A stretch of 64,000 bases of DNA from Asterella californica (taxonomy: Eukaryota; Streptophyta; Marchantiopsida; Marchantiales; Aytoniaceae), in NCBI GenBank assembly GCA_036924285.1, contig JAYKYS010000004.1, positions 12,742,001 through 12,806,000 on the forward strand, read 5' to 3'. This document shows, in pieces, positions 23,499-35,410 of this stretch. Each line of letters opens with the position of its first letter. Within the stretch, counting starts at the first letter, position 1. The translations under genes and the position numbers were made by a program. Below the pieces are notes generated by a model. That model was not told where the DNA came from. It worked only from the letters and a program-made list of their open reading frames with translations, and did not search any database.

Positions 23499-26400
23499 GA
23501 AGGTCACGGATGACAGGATTTTGAACTCGATATCGAACCCATCGAACAATTCTTGATTGTACGGTCCAACCACGAGCGCAATCGAGATCGTCTGAGGGAG
23601 AAACCACTTCCAAGGGTGAGTGAAGAGTTCAAGGATTTTCGTTGAGTATCACTATAGAGCGGGATTGTGGTGGTGCACAGGAGAAGGTACTCTCGCTTGA
23701 TGGAGATAGCGCCTTTTGTACAGGGTTCGTTGGGTTTTCAGAGTGTGGGGTTGCTATTTACAAGAAGGTAGAAGAGCTGAGGAGAAAAGAACAAAAACAT
23801 TTGCGTGATATTGAGTTGATGATGAAAGAGATGGGTGAGCTAGAAGGGGATGAATGGATTTCTGGTGTTTATGAAGAGGATGGGTTGGAGGATCCTTTGC
23901 GATAGATCATGTCTATTGGATGGGAGGATATGGATAAGATTGTGCAGATTCATTCAAGGGAGGTCTATTTTGTGATCGAATCATTCTGTGCACCTGAGGT
24001 TCGAGTTGAGACGAAGTACAAGACCGTGGATAAGAAGGTAAAGCCAGTTGCTGGTCCTTTGCCGGAAAACATTAACCAACATATGGATCGAGCTTCAAGA
24101 GAGAAGAGTTTGAGAGATCCTGCAATGATAGGACACAAGTTCACGGAGAAGACCCTTGAAGAGCTGAAGATTGGATCTGATGGGTCTCTTCTATCAAAAG
24201 AGAGGATGTGCTTCAAGGAGATGCTTTCACGACATGGGAAAGCATTTGCTTTTGAGCCACATGAGATTGGGTGTGTAGACCCGTACGTTGTTACCCCGAT
24301 GGTTATCTTCATGGTACCGCATGTGCGATGAAATCCGAGACCAATTCTAGTACCGCGGGCTCACTTGCCTAAACTAGTGGAGTTGTTGAAGGAGAAGATA
24401 CGGATGAAGATCTTGGAGCCGTCGTTTGCACCATATTCTAGCAGATGGTTTACAGTACCTAAGAAGAATGGGTCGCTGCGATTCATCCAAGACATGCAAC
24501 CGGAGAACGCAGTAACAATCAGAAATGCTGGGGTGAGATCGATTGTGGATGAGTTTGCTGAAGCGTTTGCAAGAAGAGCAATTTACTCAATGAGAGATCT
24601 TTACTCAAGGTATGATCAGTTTCAACTATTGGAGGAGAGCAGAAGCTTCACGACAATGAGGACACCTTTGGGGTTGGTTATGATGTGTATCTTACCATAG
24701 GGAGCTACCAACTCGGTAGCACACATGATGAACGAGATGAATCGAGTTCTAAGAGACTTCATCCCTGAAAAGACGATGCCGTTCTTGGATGACATCCCCA
24801 TCAAAGGATGTGTGGAAGATGAGAAGGATGAAGCATTAGATCAGAGAGGGTGTCTGCGATACGTCACTGATCACATCGCAGACTGTGAGAAGATCTTATC
24901 TCGACTTGAGGAAGTTCATCTTACGCTGTCAGGTGCGAAGTCTACATTTGAGGTTAGAGAAGTCTTGATCGTTGGTCATTTGTGTGGATCGTTTGGTCGG
25001 AAGCCAGATCCGAACAAGGTGGATGCGATTGGAAGGATGAAGGAGGTTTGCAACTCGCTGACAGAAGTAAGAAGATTTTTGGGTGCTTGTGTATTCTACC
25101 ACATTTGGATTCCTCATTGTGCGCATGTGGTGGATCCATTGTATGGATTGTTGCGTAAGGGTCATAAGTTCATATGGGAGGAAGAGCATACTGATGCGGT
25201 AAGGAAGCTGAAGTTTTTACTATCATCTCCTCCAGTTCTGGGAAGGATTGATTACAAGGGTGCTAGGCCGGTGGTTCTTACTGTGGATACAAGTCTAGTT
25301 GCAATTGGATGGGCAGTCGGACAGGATGATGAGGATGGAGACAGGTTTGCGATTAGGTTCAGAGCGAAGGTGTTAAGTGCTCGACAGCGTGCTTACCCGC
25401 AAGTGAAGAGAGAACTATGGAGTATTGTTTCAGCTATGAAAACTGAGAAAGAGTATTTGATTGGAGCAGTAGTGGTGGTTGAAACTGATTGCTTGCCGTT
25501 GTTAGAGATGATCATGAACTGTTCAACTCTTGATATTGCGATGTTACGATGGATCGCATATATCAAGTCGTTGAATCCGGAGTTTAGACATATCGCATGG
25601 AAGGATAATCTGATGGCGGATATGTTATCTCGGGCTCGATATGATGGGGAGGATGAGATGGTAGAAGACATTGACGACGTGGTACAGAGTTCTATTCGAT
25701 TGCACAGACATGAAGAGAAGATGAGTTGTTTGTTAAAGGGTTGTATGATGGTGATTTGCTTGATATCGGGAGGTACCTTACTATGATGGTTAAGCAGACA
25801 GGTTGGACGGATGAGAGGTTTCGGAGAGTTCGAAGGAAGGCCTACAACTTCATGTTGCAGGATGGGTTTCTTTGGAAGCGACCGAAGCAGAAAGGTGGGG
25901 TACCGCTACGGATGATTTGCAACAAGGAAGATCAGCAGAAGTTGCTCAAGACGTTCCATGAGAGTCTTTGGGCTGGACATCGAGAGATTTGGGCCACTTT
26001 TACAAAGATGAAAGAGCGGTATTGGTGGAAAAACATGTACAAGGATGTTGTATCTTTTGTGGGGTCTTGTTTGACATGTCAGATGTATTCGAACGTCCGA
26101 CATCGTGACGAATTACACCCGACTTATCCGTTGGCAATCCACTTCAAGTGGGTGGTTGACTTGGTGATTATGCCGGTTGGATTGTGACAGATGAGATACT
26201 TGATACTTGCTAGAGAAGATCTTTCAAATCAAGTCGAGAGTAGGGCGCTTCGGACGAAGACAACTGAAGGTGTATGTAGATTTCTCTTGGAAGAGGTTGT
26301 TTGTCGATATGGATGTGTGGGAAAGATCACTGCAGATCGGGGAGAGTTAGATGCACATGAGGCTCTTGAATTCTTTGCAAGGTGTGGGGTGAGGTTATCA

Positions 26401-27084
26401 CTGACAACTGCTTACAACCCCGAAAGGAATGCCAAGAGTGAACGCGGTCATCCCTCCATTGTGAAGGCCTTGGTGAAAGCATGCAACGGGAAGGTGCGGG
26501 AGTGGCCTCGACTCTTACCATTTGCATTATGGGCAGATCGAACAACGCACAGCTCGGTGACAAGTTACATGCTAGTGGAACTTATCACAGGTCAGAAACC
26601 TATCATGCCGATTGAAGAACATGTTCTGACATGGAGTGTGTTACCTTGGGAAGACAATCTGACTAGGGAAGAGCTTCTTGCTATTCGAATTAGACAATTA
26701 GAGAGAAGACCAGAGGATATCCAAGCTGTTTTGGATAGGCTACGAGAAGCACGGTTGAAGAACAAGGTCAGATTTGATCAGCGGCATCGTTTGAGACCTA
26801 GGGAAATCAAGAAAGGTGATTGGGTGTTAGTCTACGACAATAATCTAGATAACCAGCATAGTGCACTTCGGAAGTTTTCCAGGCGATGGTTTGGTCCGTA
26901 TGTGGTGAAGAAGGTTCATGACAACGCAACTTACGCTCTGCAAGAGTTGGACGGAACGAGTTTGAAGGTGCCAGTGGCAGGTAAACGCGTGAAGATTTTC
27001 AAAAAGAGAGATGAAGAGGTCGACCTAACAGATATCTTGACAGAGTTTCAGTTCGTGGATGAGGATTATGAAGAAGACTTATGA
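23499..27084 (+). pseudogene. Gypsy element A pol (RT, RNase H, integrase)
   Basis: It resumes at about 23,499 with IEQFLIVRSNHERNRDRL, shifts frame near 23,640, then reads on to 25,786 and, after another shift, to 27,084. Reverse transcriptase: FAPYSSRWFTVPKKNGSLRF, the stop TAG 24,698 just before GATNSVAHMMNE, and the active-site FLDD at about 24,782. RNase H: VLTVDTSLVAIGWAV. Integrase: zinc-binding GHREIWATF and CLTCQ, then Asp in KWVVDLVIMP, Asp in ITADRGELD and Glu in ERNAKSERGHPSIVKAL, so all three catalytic acidic residues are visible. Other stops: TAG 23,903, TGA 24,329, TGA 26,185. Confidence 0.85.
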
Positions 27085-27576
27085 AGCAGACAAAATTCAG
27101 AAGAAGTTTATTCTTTTGTACATTCTGTGTATACTTTCCAAGGTGAATCCTCTCATTAGAAGCGTATAGTAAAACCCCCTAAAAGTAGCGAACGTCCGTA
27201 ACCAAAGGACAGACGGAGGAACGGAAATGTATGTTATGTTTGCCGGAAATGGTACGGAAGTGAAATATTCTAGACAAGACAATATGCAGTACAGAGATAT
27301 ATATGTATGCGGTTTCGTATACCATCTCCATCCGTATAAGCATTCTCGATCTGCTTCTGGTAATATTTTTTTTCATGATATCGGAAAAGATATATGTGTT
27401 AGTTATTTTACATTAACTTGGTTAAATAAAATATTATTTTAAAATTATAATATTTAATTGGACTTATTAGTTGCGAGAGGAGACACACTTAATTTATAAG
27501 TGGAGGGATTCCAGATGTACCTTTGAGAGAATATAAGTGTGATAGCCTGCTGAAATGATTTAATCGAGGATTTAAG

Positions 27577-27616
27577 TTATTACCTAACCTTTCCTGAGGA
27601 AAAGGTTAGGTAATAA
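27577..27616. repeat. Hairpin with 16-bp perfect arms
   Basis: TTATTACCTAACCTTT is followed by a short spacer and its exact reverse complement AAAGGTTAGGTAATAA. The arm sequence is closely related to the larger hairpin at 36,358-36,411. Confidence 0.8.
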
Positions 27617-28789
27617 ATCAAACCACCTGTACATATTCTTTTCTTCCGAACTTGGGAGAAGTGAATATATAAGTTATATCGATCTATAAAGAAATCTTTA
27701 TTCTAGAGAACTGGAACTCCAGTCTTAAATGATTCTTTAAAAAGAATCAAATACTTGAAGCATGGTCACAAGTACCACAATCTCTTGTTCAAACGGTTTT
27801 ATTCTTTGTAAAACCTCGAGTATGAGTATAAAGGTTCCAGATCACTACAGTGAAATTATTCCCGTTTGTGAGTTTTTATTCAATGTTTAAGATAGAGAAT
27901 CAAGGTAAATTCTAGATTCGATACTTATGGAACCTCTAGCCCCTCCACATTTTGACGAATTAAAGTTTATTTTACACGGGAAATTTCAGTAACAGAGCGT
28001 TAATGCACCTACGGGCAACGCACTTCGGACAAGAAATACAACACAGATAGAAGGAGGAGACTTTACTGTTTATATACATACTGACCGTTCTATTGTCAAG
28101 ATAATAGCGTTTCAGTCAATAGTCTCGTTGAGGGAAGAGAGATCGAATTCATTTTCCATTAGGATCTGTCTGTACTTGATGTTAAATTTTATTTTTTAAT
28201 GTGTCAAATCAGACTAAACAGTTTTTGTGCAACCTTCGGCCGCAATTTAGGATGCTTGTTTTCTCTAAGTGCGACCTTCGGTCTCAGTCTTAAGATTCTT
28301 GTTCTCTTCGTGTCCAGCAAGAGCTTTGTAGTTATTGACCAATCGATGGCTGAATATAATTAAATCACACATGAGTCCATGATAAAAATTGTGGGACGTC
28401 GATATTTTACCGATTGCATGAGGTTATAAGTTGTTTTTCAAAATTTCAACCCCAGTAACCAAGTTTTTCTTTACAGAAGTATCAGAAATTGGGAGAAGAA
28501 CATGATACTCGAAAAGTATCCATTTACTTTTTGTGTGAGGTTACGATAACTAGATCTTTTTTCATGCTTTTGGTTTAAATCTGATTTAAAAATTTTATAA
28601 CCGGTTTAAGTAAAAAACTTTTGTGATGAGAGATATATAACACGATATAATTAAGCACAACGATAACGTTAAACAACATTGCACCAACACTAGTCGATGT
28701 ATCGAATATGATATTCGGATTGTGTGATGATGAAGACTTGCAATTTTCTAAAGTCAAGTTTTAGACACCATTCCAAGTATTTAGTGTTC

Positions 28790-28860
28790 GTCTGGCAGGA
28801 TTTGAACATGTATTCAGGTTTAAGACTTGAATCTCCCTACCAGTTGGGACCAGAAGACCT
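28790..28860 (-). repeat. tRNA-like / SINE-head sequence
   Basis: Minus strand: an A-box-like TGGTCCCAACTGG and, about 35 bases on, a B-box-like TGTTCAAATCC, followed by TGCCAGAC. The 3' AGAC can pair with GTCT at the 5' side, but the cloverleaf stems are poor. It is better read as a tRNA relic or SINE head than as a tRNA gene. Confidence 0.35.
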
Positions 28861-29484
28861 AACTAGTCTATCTAAAAAACAAAAGCATCAGAAGTACTAA
28901 AGTATGTTAGAAGTGAAATACAAAAGATGAAAACTGAGGTCGAGAGGTATACGTCGACCACTTAAATCCGAAATTAATCATGCGCACCCTGTTAAAAATC
29001 CGAGGAGAGAAGTTTGGCTGTTGCCAGAAAACAGAGTTCTGGCTTATGTGCACTGTAGTAATCAGAATTTTACACTTTTGGTCTCGATTTTGAATCCGGG
29101 TACTATCGCTGGGAATCGACTTTTTACAAATCCAACCGGTTAAAAATACAAAGAATGCCGGTTAGTCCCGAGCACTTACATGAGCGCGTCCAGCAGGAGC
29201 TTCTGGTTTAGGAGATAACTTCTCTAGTTATTGAAACGTCAATCATCCAGGCAGCACAAACGGGCAAGCAACTAACTTCCAGACACGAGAATCGATGGCT
29301 GAATCCAGTTAAACCGCGAGTGAGAACCAGTCAAAATGTGGAAGGACTAAAGAGTACGTACTTATCCTCTTCCATTAAGCATTAAAGAGGGACCGAAATC
29401 TGCAACATGAGGCAAAGATGTAGTGAATCGGTAAGAGCGTGAAGTGGCAGTAATTATTGAGTTATTTGGTGATAAAATTTCCAT

Positions 29485-29555
29485 GAGCTGATAACAGTGT
29501 AATGGTTAAAATTGAAAGGTAGAAACTCTAGATCCACGGTTCGAATATAATGAAA
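29485..29555 (+). repeat. tRNA-like / SINE-head sequence
   Basis: The B-box-like GGTTCGAAT (29,538-29,546) lies about 35 bases after ATAACAGTGTAATGGTTA, which resembles an A box and D loop. The 3' acceptor does not pair with the 5' side, so no tRNA gene is claimed. Confidence 0.35.
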
Positions 29556-30354
29556 GATTTTGCTCTGCATCATTTTCTATGCAGCCGCAGACCGTTGTCT
29601 TAGGGTACTCAATACTCTAGCTGCCTTAGGGTTTTTGTTTGTATGCTAATAGTCGAGTCCTAAAACACCACGCATTTAACTCAAGTGCAGTGATAACCGG
29701 ACAGCGATAGCGGGAAGTGTACAAAGTGCTCTTTTAGGGATAATGGAAAAAGATTAATACCGATAAATTTAGAAGAATAGTTTAATTAAAGAGTTTTATA
29801 AAGATCAGCAGTGGGAAGGTTTTCCCTTAACTGGTTAGGACAATCTTTAAAGACCGCAATGGAGATGCTCTGATATTGAGATATAATAAAGCACCAGGAG
29901 CAAATGAGGAAGTATAGCTGTTACAATGCAAGCACAATGCTTCCGAAATTTAATTTGATCTGCAGAATTTAACTCACCAGAAATACACCAGAACTGGGGC
30001 AAGAACGAAAAATGTAAATCTGTCCATAAATATATTTTGTTGGAAAGGAAGTAAACAAACTAGCACAGATAACAATCTAGAAATACAATAAACATATCAT
30101 TTTCCACACTTAATACCACAATAGTAATTAATGAGCATTAGCGGCTGTGTGCTCAAATACCTAACTACCACAATTATACACTTAGAATATACAGTAAGAT
30201 ATGATTTGTGTGGCTTGCAGCATGCACCATAGTAAGTTCTTGTGATTGATCACACTCCTCTCAACGATGTATTGCTTGATCACACTTCTTATTTACTACC
30301 CACAGTCAAACCAATCATTTTTCATGTCTTTCATCATTTTCATTATTTTGTAAC

Positions 30355-30609
30355 TGTTAGAATACGTTACAGTATAAATACACTTTACAATAACTGGTTC
30401 AGGTTATTAGGTGGTGACTTTTCGTAATGTCACCAAGGTCAAGACCAAGACTATATTATCCAAGCCCAAGGTCATTGTACATTATTGAGTAATTCATTTT
30501 GCTTGGTTCTCTCTACATTCTCTCCAGGAGCTCTCTCACACTCACATTATCCTTATGTCGTGACTTAGAGATTTACTTTAGCCTATTCTATCATTAGTTC
30601 ATTTTCACA
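30355..30609 (+). repeat. 5' LTR of copia element B
   Basis: It starts TGTTAGAATACG and ends TTTTCACA directly before the primer-binding site, giving 255 bp with TG...CA ends. A TATA box TATAAATA lies at 30,373-30,380. Because the 3' LTR is missing, the start was chosen from the TG motif and typical LTR size. Confidence 0.65.
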
Positions 30610-30621
30610 TGGTATCAGAGC
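30610..30621 (+). promoter_or_regulatory. Primer-binding site (initiator tRNA-Met)
   Basis: TGGTATCAGAGC is the standard complement of the initiator tRNA-Met 3' end used to prime minus-strand cDNA in plant copia and gypsy elements. It abuts the CA end of the LTR. Confidence 0.9.
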
Positions 30622-31056
30622 TTTGCTTTGTTGATGCACTAGCACAATAGCATAAGCACTAGGTAGGCATTCTGACCTTAGGTGAGAGCAGTTGGAGGAC
30701 GCTTCAACTGCTGCGAGAAAGACGCTTCACGCACTAAGATTCTGTACCTCCGCTAACAGAACTTTACCGTTCCAGCAACCAATCTGATACAGAATGTCTG
30801 TCCGCTTTGACACCAAAGGTTGGGTCAAATTTGACGGCACGTACTTCACTCTTTGAAAACACAAGACAACCTTGCGGCTCAGGGCTCATGGTGTGCTTGA
30901 TATCGTGGAGAAGAATGCACGAAGACCGTGCGCCACGACACCCGGGATACTGCGGTACCTATCCCTCCCCCTGCTACTGGACCCGGCAGCATCGCGGATT
31001 GAGATCAGCGTGATGTCAATGCGCTCGCAGTAATCAACGAATGCTGCAAGAATAAT

Positions 31057-31700
31057 GTGACAAGACATATAATGTCTTGCACTACGTCGAACGATGCATG
31101 GTCCATCTTGATCAGACACTTCGCTGGTCAAGACATGGTGACCAAGATGCATTTAAGAGAGAAGTTACGGGTTTTAAAGATGAAATTCAACGAGACGATC
31201 ATCCAACACGTGAATAACTTCAAGTCTCTTCTCCAGCAGATGACTTCAGCTGGATTAGTAGTTGACAACGAGGAGCAAGTCCTTGCATTGATGGACAGCA
31301 TGCTCAACAACTATCATCTATTCTTGCAGACGATGAGAACAAGCCCAAATCTCTCGCTGCAAGACCTTATCACCTTTCTCATCCAAGAGGAAATGATAGG
31401 ACGCAAGCTATCGGTCGAATCATCTACTGCTTTGTTTGCAGGGCACCGACAAGAAAGACGTAATAGCGACAACTGATGCAACAATGACAACCGACAAGGT
31501 GATAATTAGCCACCGAAAAGACCACCAGATCCTAACGAGAAATGTTTTCAGTGCAACAAGCCCGGACATCGCATCGTCGAGTGTTCGGACAAACCCAGCA
31601 GCAGCAACGAAAAATCGAATGCTGACAACCAAAATAAGAATAGAAACAAAAATCGTCGTTCTCATAACAACAATAGCAACACTCGTCGAGTTCTTGTGAC
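31057..31700 (+). pseudogene. Copia element B gag
   Basis: The frame at 31,057-31,476 has DAWSILIRHFAGQDMVTKMH, LREKLRVLKMKF and LMDSMLNNYHLFLQTM, typical UBN2 gag segments. TGA at 31,474 interrupts it. A CCHC zinc knuckle CFQCNKPGHRIVEC follows near 31,540 in a neighbouring frame. N-terminal parts between 30,790 and 31,050 are in broken frames. Confidence 0.8.
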
Positions 31701-33340
31701 ACAATGCTCATCTGCAATCGTGCAGACAATTGATCCTCATTGGTATGTGGACACGGATGTCACACATCACATGACACATAATTGACGACAGTTCGTTGAA
31801 TACTCACCCGTCTCAAATGAGAACACCGAGAACAATGCGATTCTATTCAATGATAACACTATCATCCATGTTGCTGGTTCTGGCATGATGGAAGTATGTA
31901 TGCTCAACGGTGAGCATATGTACATACATGACGTTCTCCATGTGCCCGCTTTGCAGAAGAATTTATTTTCAGTTCGGCAATTCGATGTCAATGGCGGCTG
32001 GTGTTTAATTGACAACGGACTCTGTCACCTCGAGGACAGATTTGGACAAGTGCTAGCTCCCTATCCCATCGTTGACGATCTCTATATGCTCGGAGATTTT
32101 ATTTTGGTCGTTGACCAAACCGCGCTTGTTGCTATAGCTGGAAAGACTTCAATAGTTCACACTCTACCTCTCAATCAGAGATCACGACCACGTTTACGAG
32201 CTAGACCACAATCAAACCAACGGACCAGCGTCTCTCTTTTCAATCGCAACATGCATAAGATCTGCTTCTCACGGTCCAGACCCAGTCCCGTCCCACACAA
32301 TGTGCACATCCAAGAAGAAACGCACACATCTGTTTCACGGATTTTTTTCTCCCCTGTTTTTGGAGCATATATCCACACCTGAAGTCCTTCCTCCACAATC
32401 GACGGAAATAGCAGACTTGGGTAATGAGAGCCAAATTTTGCTACAGCCAAGCTCTACCCCCTTATCCACACACCCCTTGGTATTTTCCCGACGCGTACAC
32501 CACCAGCAGGTCTTCCTCCAACCTCGCGTGCGACGATTGACCTCACACAAATCAGCACTGCACCCTATGATAACGCCTTAAGCTCTCTCACACGGATCAC
32601 GTCTACTCACTTGCCCTCTGCAGCCAACGATCGTCAAGTGGCGACCCCTACCGGGAAAGAGCAATCCCTGGTCTCAACCCCGTGTCCCTTGAAGGACCCG
32701 AGTCCCTTCACGCCAGCCCAGCCAACTCAAGACGGCCCCCAAGACCACGAGAGACCTTAATGATCTCCGTAGACATAGAGTCTCTTGTCAGTGGAGACTC
32801 CCACGAGGTCCTTTGGGGACTCGCGTCAGTCTCTCGAGGTGTGATCTCGTTGAGAGGCGCGCCGTTACACGGATGGGATCCCCATCCGTGTGAAACAGAT
32901 GAGACTGGACCCTCTCCGCACGGACTGCGGAGGTAGTCCCCCTCTCAGGTCGTACGAGGTCATCTCGACCTCCGCTGACATAGGAGGAAGGGCCGCTGAC
33001 GCGGTCCCTCTGAGATCCGCATCGGTCTTTGTCACTGTGGTCCCTCCGAGAACCGCGTCAAACCACGTGCGAGCTTCATCACCCGCGTAGATCTTCGCGG
33101 GTACGCATGGCCTTCTTGGTCCGCGTCTTGGTCCACCCGGTCCGACCTTAGTCACTAACGACCTACCTTCTTCATTTTGGGTTTCTCTCGACCTGCACTC
33201 TGTAAATTCCGAGCTGTCCGATTCATTTTCTCGGTCCCGGTCTTCTCCGCATCTCCTGGACGGTCTTCAGGGTTTTTCTTCTGGTAGCCGGACCCCTCCT
33301 CCGCTGTCACCTCGACCCTGCACCCTTGTTACTACAACGG
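31701..33340 (+). pseudogene. Copia element B protease region and unusually long linker
   Basis: In frame 1, HWYVDTDVTHHMTH (about 31,740) is the protease motif with Asp kept but the usual Ser-Gly-Ala altered to Thr-Asp-Val. TGA at 31,783 follows. VHIHDV-like and LHVPALQKNLFSVRQFDVNG continue the pre-integrase linker to about 32,100. About 1.2 kb then separates this from the integrase, where related elements need far less. The interval stays readable in frame 1 as Ser/Thr/Pro-rich sequence, with a cluster of stops near 32,757-32,850. A 25-nt palindrome lies at 32,867-32,891. Confidence 0.6.
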
Positions 33341-34200
33341 GCGATCTCTCTACCTTGTGGTATCAGCGACTCTGTCATATCAATCATCATCGAGTCCACA
33401 AGCTGAGCACTCAAGTATGTTATCGGTCTCCCTTCTTACTCTCTGAGGATATTTGTCCAGCTTGTGCACACGGCAAGCATGCACGCACTAAATTCCCACG
33501 TGCCAGCTCTACTAGATCAACTCGTCCTTTGGTACTGATCCATTCTGATATTAGTGGTCGCATCTCTCCTTGCACTTTTTTTGACTACGAATATTTCATG
33601 ACCTTCATTGATCATTACTCGCGCTACACCGTCACTCGTCTCTTTTACTATAAGAGTGACTGTTTTGCTGCTTTCCGGGACTATCTTGCATTTGTTGAAC
33701 GCGCCACTGGTCAATCTTTTGTCACCTTGCGATCTGACAATGACGGAGAATATCGTTCAGCTGCTTTTGATGCTCTCTGTCGCGAGCGCGGCATCCAACG
33801 TCAATTCACAGTCCTCTACTCACCTCAGCAGAATGGTGTTGCTGAGCGCAAGAACCGCAGCTTGCTTGATGCTGTCCGTTCTATGCTTTTCACTACCAAC
33901 CTTCTCAAGCCTTTCTAGGACGAAGCAATCACCTATGCCACCTTCCTCCACACCTTACGAACTCTAGCACTCCTATGTTTCTATTACTCTTCGTCGATCC
34001 GATCTCTCCTTCTTACGCGTCTTTGGCTGTCGTGCTTTTTCCCAAGTCCTCGAGGTTGAGCGCACAAAGCTTGATGATCGCTCTCACGAGTGTATCGATG
34101 TTATCTTTGATGAGTCTTCTCTGACTCTCCCTCCCACATCTGCCCCCTCTGCTGATCCCTCACTCACTCAACAGCCTCCTGAGACCGAAGTCCATTTTTA
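33341..34200 (+). pseudogene. Copia element B integrase
   Basis: LWYQRLCHINHHRVHKL starts the HHCC zinc-binding domain, completed by CPACAHGKHARTKF. The core has the first catalytic Asp in LIHSDISGRI, the second in LRSDNDGEY and Glu in QQNGVAERKNRS, so the catalytic triad is present. TAG at 33,916 stops the frame at LLKPF, and the C-terminal part continues in another frame with LSFLRVFGCRAFSQ. Confidence 0.85.
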
Positions 34201-34699
34201 TCACATTGTGTCTGCTCCTTCTGTTGGCCGGGTTAAACATTCTGTCCGTCTCTCTCGGCTTCTCTTCAGTGGGAGTTCCTCTGCCCTGTCCTGCCGATCC
34301 AGCTCCAACCTTATCCGTTGGTCTAGGATCTGGAGGAGGAGTTTCTAGCAGTCATGGCCATGGGAGAAGAGTCACCAGCAACACACAGTCTAGTGGGAGT
34401 AGTCGTCCTCCACGTACTCACTCCTCTAGTCATACACACAATTATTCTCCCCTCTGCAGAGCACATGAGCCCGCGTCATCCCTATCTTCGACGCACATCA
34501 CCACGCTCACCACGTGTTTCCAGCCATGTCCACAGCGAGTCTTCCCTTCCTCCATTGGATTTCCCAGCACCGCCTCCATTGAGACGATCAGCTCGACATT
34601 CGGTTCCCTCACAGCGGAACCTTGACGAAGGATACGACCTCTCATCGCTGATCCCGAAGTCTCGGAAGAATATCAAGCGGGTGTTGATGGTAGTCCTCA

Positions 34700-35410
34700 A
34701 GTCTGTGTCAATAGAACCTACTTTTTACGCAGAAGTAGTATCTTCTCTTGATGCTGATCAATGGAGAAGAGCGATAAAAGAGGAGTTGGATTCTCTCGAA
34801 TCAAACGGTACTTGAAAACTCACAGATTTACCACAAGGACGTCCACCGATAACATGTAAGTGGACCTTTAAGTTGAAACTTAATGCTGATGGGTCCATTG
34901 CTCGTTACAAGACGAGACTCGTGGCTCGTGGATTCACTCAAATCCACGGGTTGGATTACACAAAAAGTTTTTCCCCTGTAGTCCATATTCAGTCAATACG
35001 GCTCATCCTTGTCGTCTCAGCGCAGTATAATCTACATGTACATTAAATGGATGTTAAAACTGCGTTTCTGAATGGAACACTTAACGAAGAAATCTACATG
35101 TGTGTTCCGGAAGGAGTGACTACAGCAAGACATAGCCAAGTATGCAGATTGCTTAAGACTCTCTACGGTCTTAAGCAGTCATCAAGAGAATGGTACTTGA
35201 TCATCAATAAATTCTTGCTTTCTCTTGGATTTGCTAAGTCCGGTGCAAACGGAAACGTTTACTACCTGCATTAGAAACAGCACTTAGTCATCCTTGCCCT
35301 CTACGTGGATGACATTGTGATTGTCAATAACAGTGAGGCTCTATTATCTCATGTAAAAAGAAAATTGAGCTCACCGTTCAAAATGACTGACATCGGTATG
35401 TTATTTTCAT
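34700..35410 (+). pseudogene. Copia element B reverse transcriptase, truncated
   Basis: It begins around WRRAIKEELDSLESNGT, then TGA at 34,813. LKLNADGSIARYKTRLVARG follows, then stop TAA 35,044, MDVKTAFLNGTLNEEIYMCV and LKTLYGLKQSSREWY. After TAG at 35,272 comes ALYVDDIVIVNN with the catalytic Asp-Asp intact. Similarity ends at FKMTDIG (about 35,400), where the family normally continues into the thumb and RNase H. Confidence 0.85.

Larger units (their letters stand above)
20526..27084 (+). mobile_element. Ty3/gypsy retrotransposon A, internal region, decayed
   Basis: The order gag, protease-like, reverse transcriptase, RNase H, integrase is that of Ty3/gypsy. The integrase ends in a GPY/F-type module without a chromodomain. 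No LTR pair is recognisable on either side. The coding region stays in long frames but has eight in-frame TAG/TGA stops and at least two frame changes (near 23,640 and near 25,730-25,790). An unrelated piece of about 0.6 kb sits between gag-protease and pol. Confidence 0.85.
27085..30354. other. Non-coding stretch between two retrotransposons
   Basis: No frame above 71 codons. It contains a 16-bp-arm hairpin at 27,577-27,616, an 8-bp hairpin GATTCTTT/AAAGAATC near 27,730, and two tRNA-like Pol III box pairs. Two diverged segments share GTCCAGCA-GAGCTT, TAGTTATTGA and AATCGATGGCTGAAT in the same order (about 28,310-28,395 and 29,187-29,350). Near 28,230-28,315 a short unit with GCGACCTTCGG or GCAACCTTCGG is repeated about 46 bases apart. 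Confidence 0.5.
30355..35410 (+). mobile_element. Ty1/copia retrotransposon B, 3'-truncated
   Basis: The order is 5' LTR, initiator-Met primer-binding site, gag, zinc knuckle, protease-like segment, long linker, integrase, reverse transcriptase. Sequence similarity stops abruptly inside reverse transcriptase at about 35,405, and no RNase H, polypurine tract or 3' LTR follows. Most of the element stays in frame 1, with stops and one frame change after the integrase. Confidence 0.85.
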
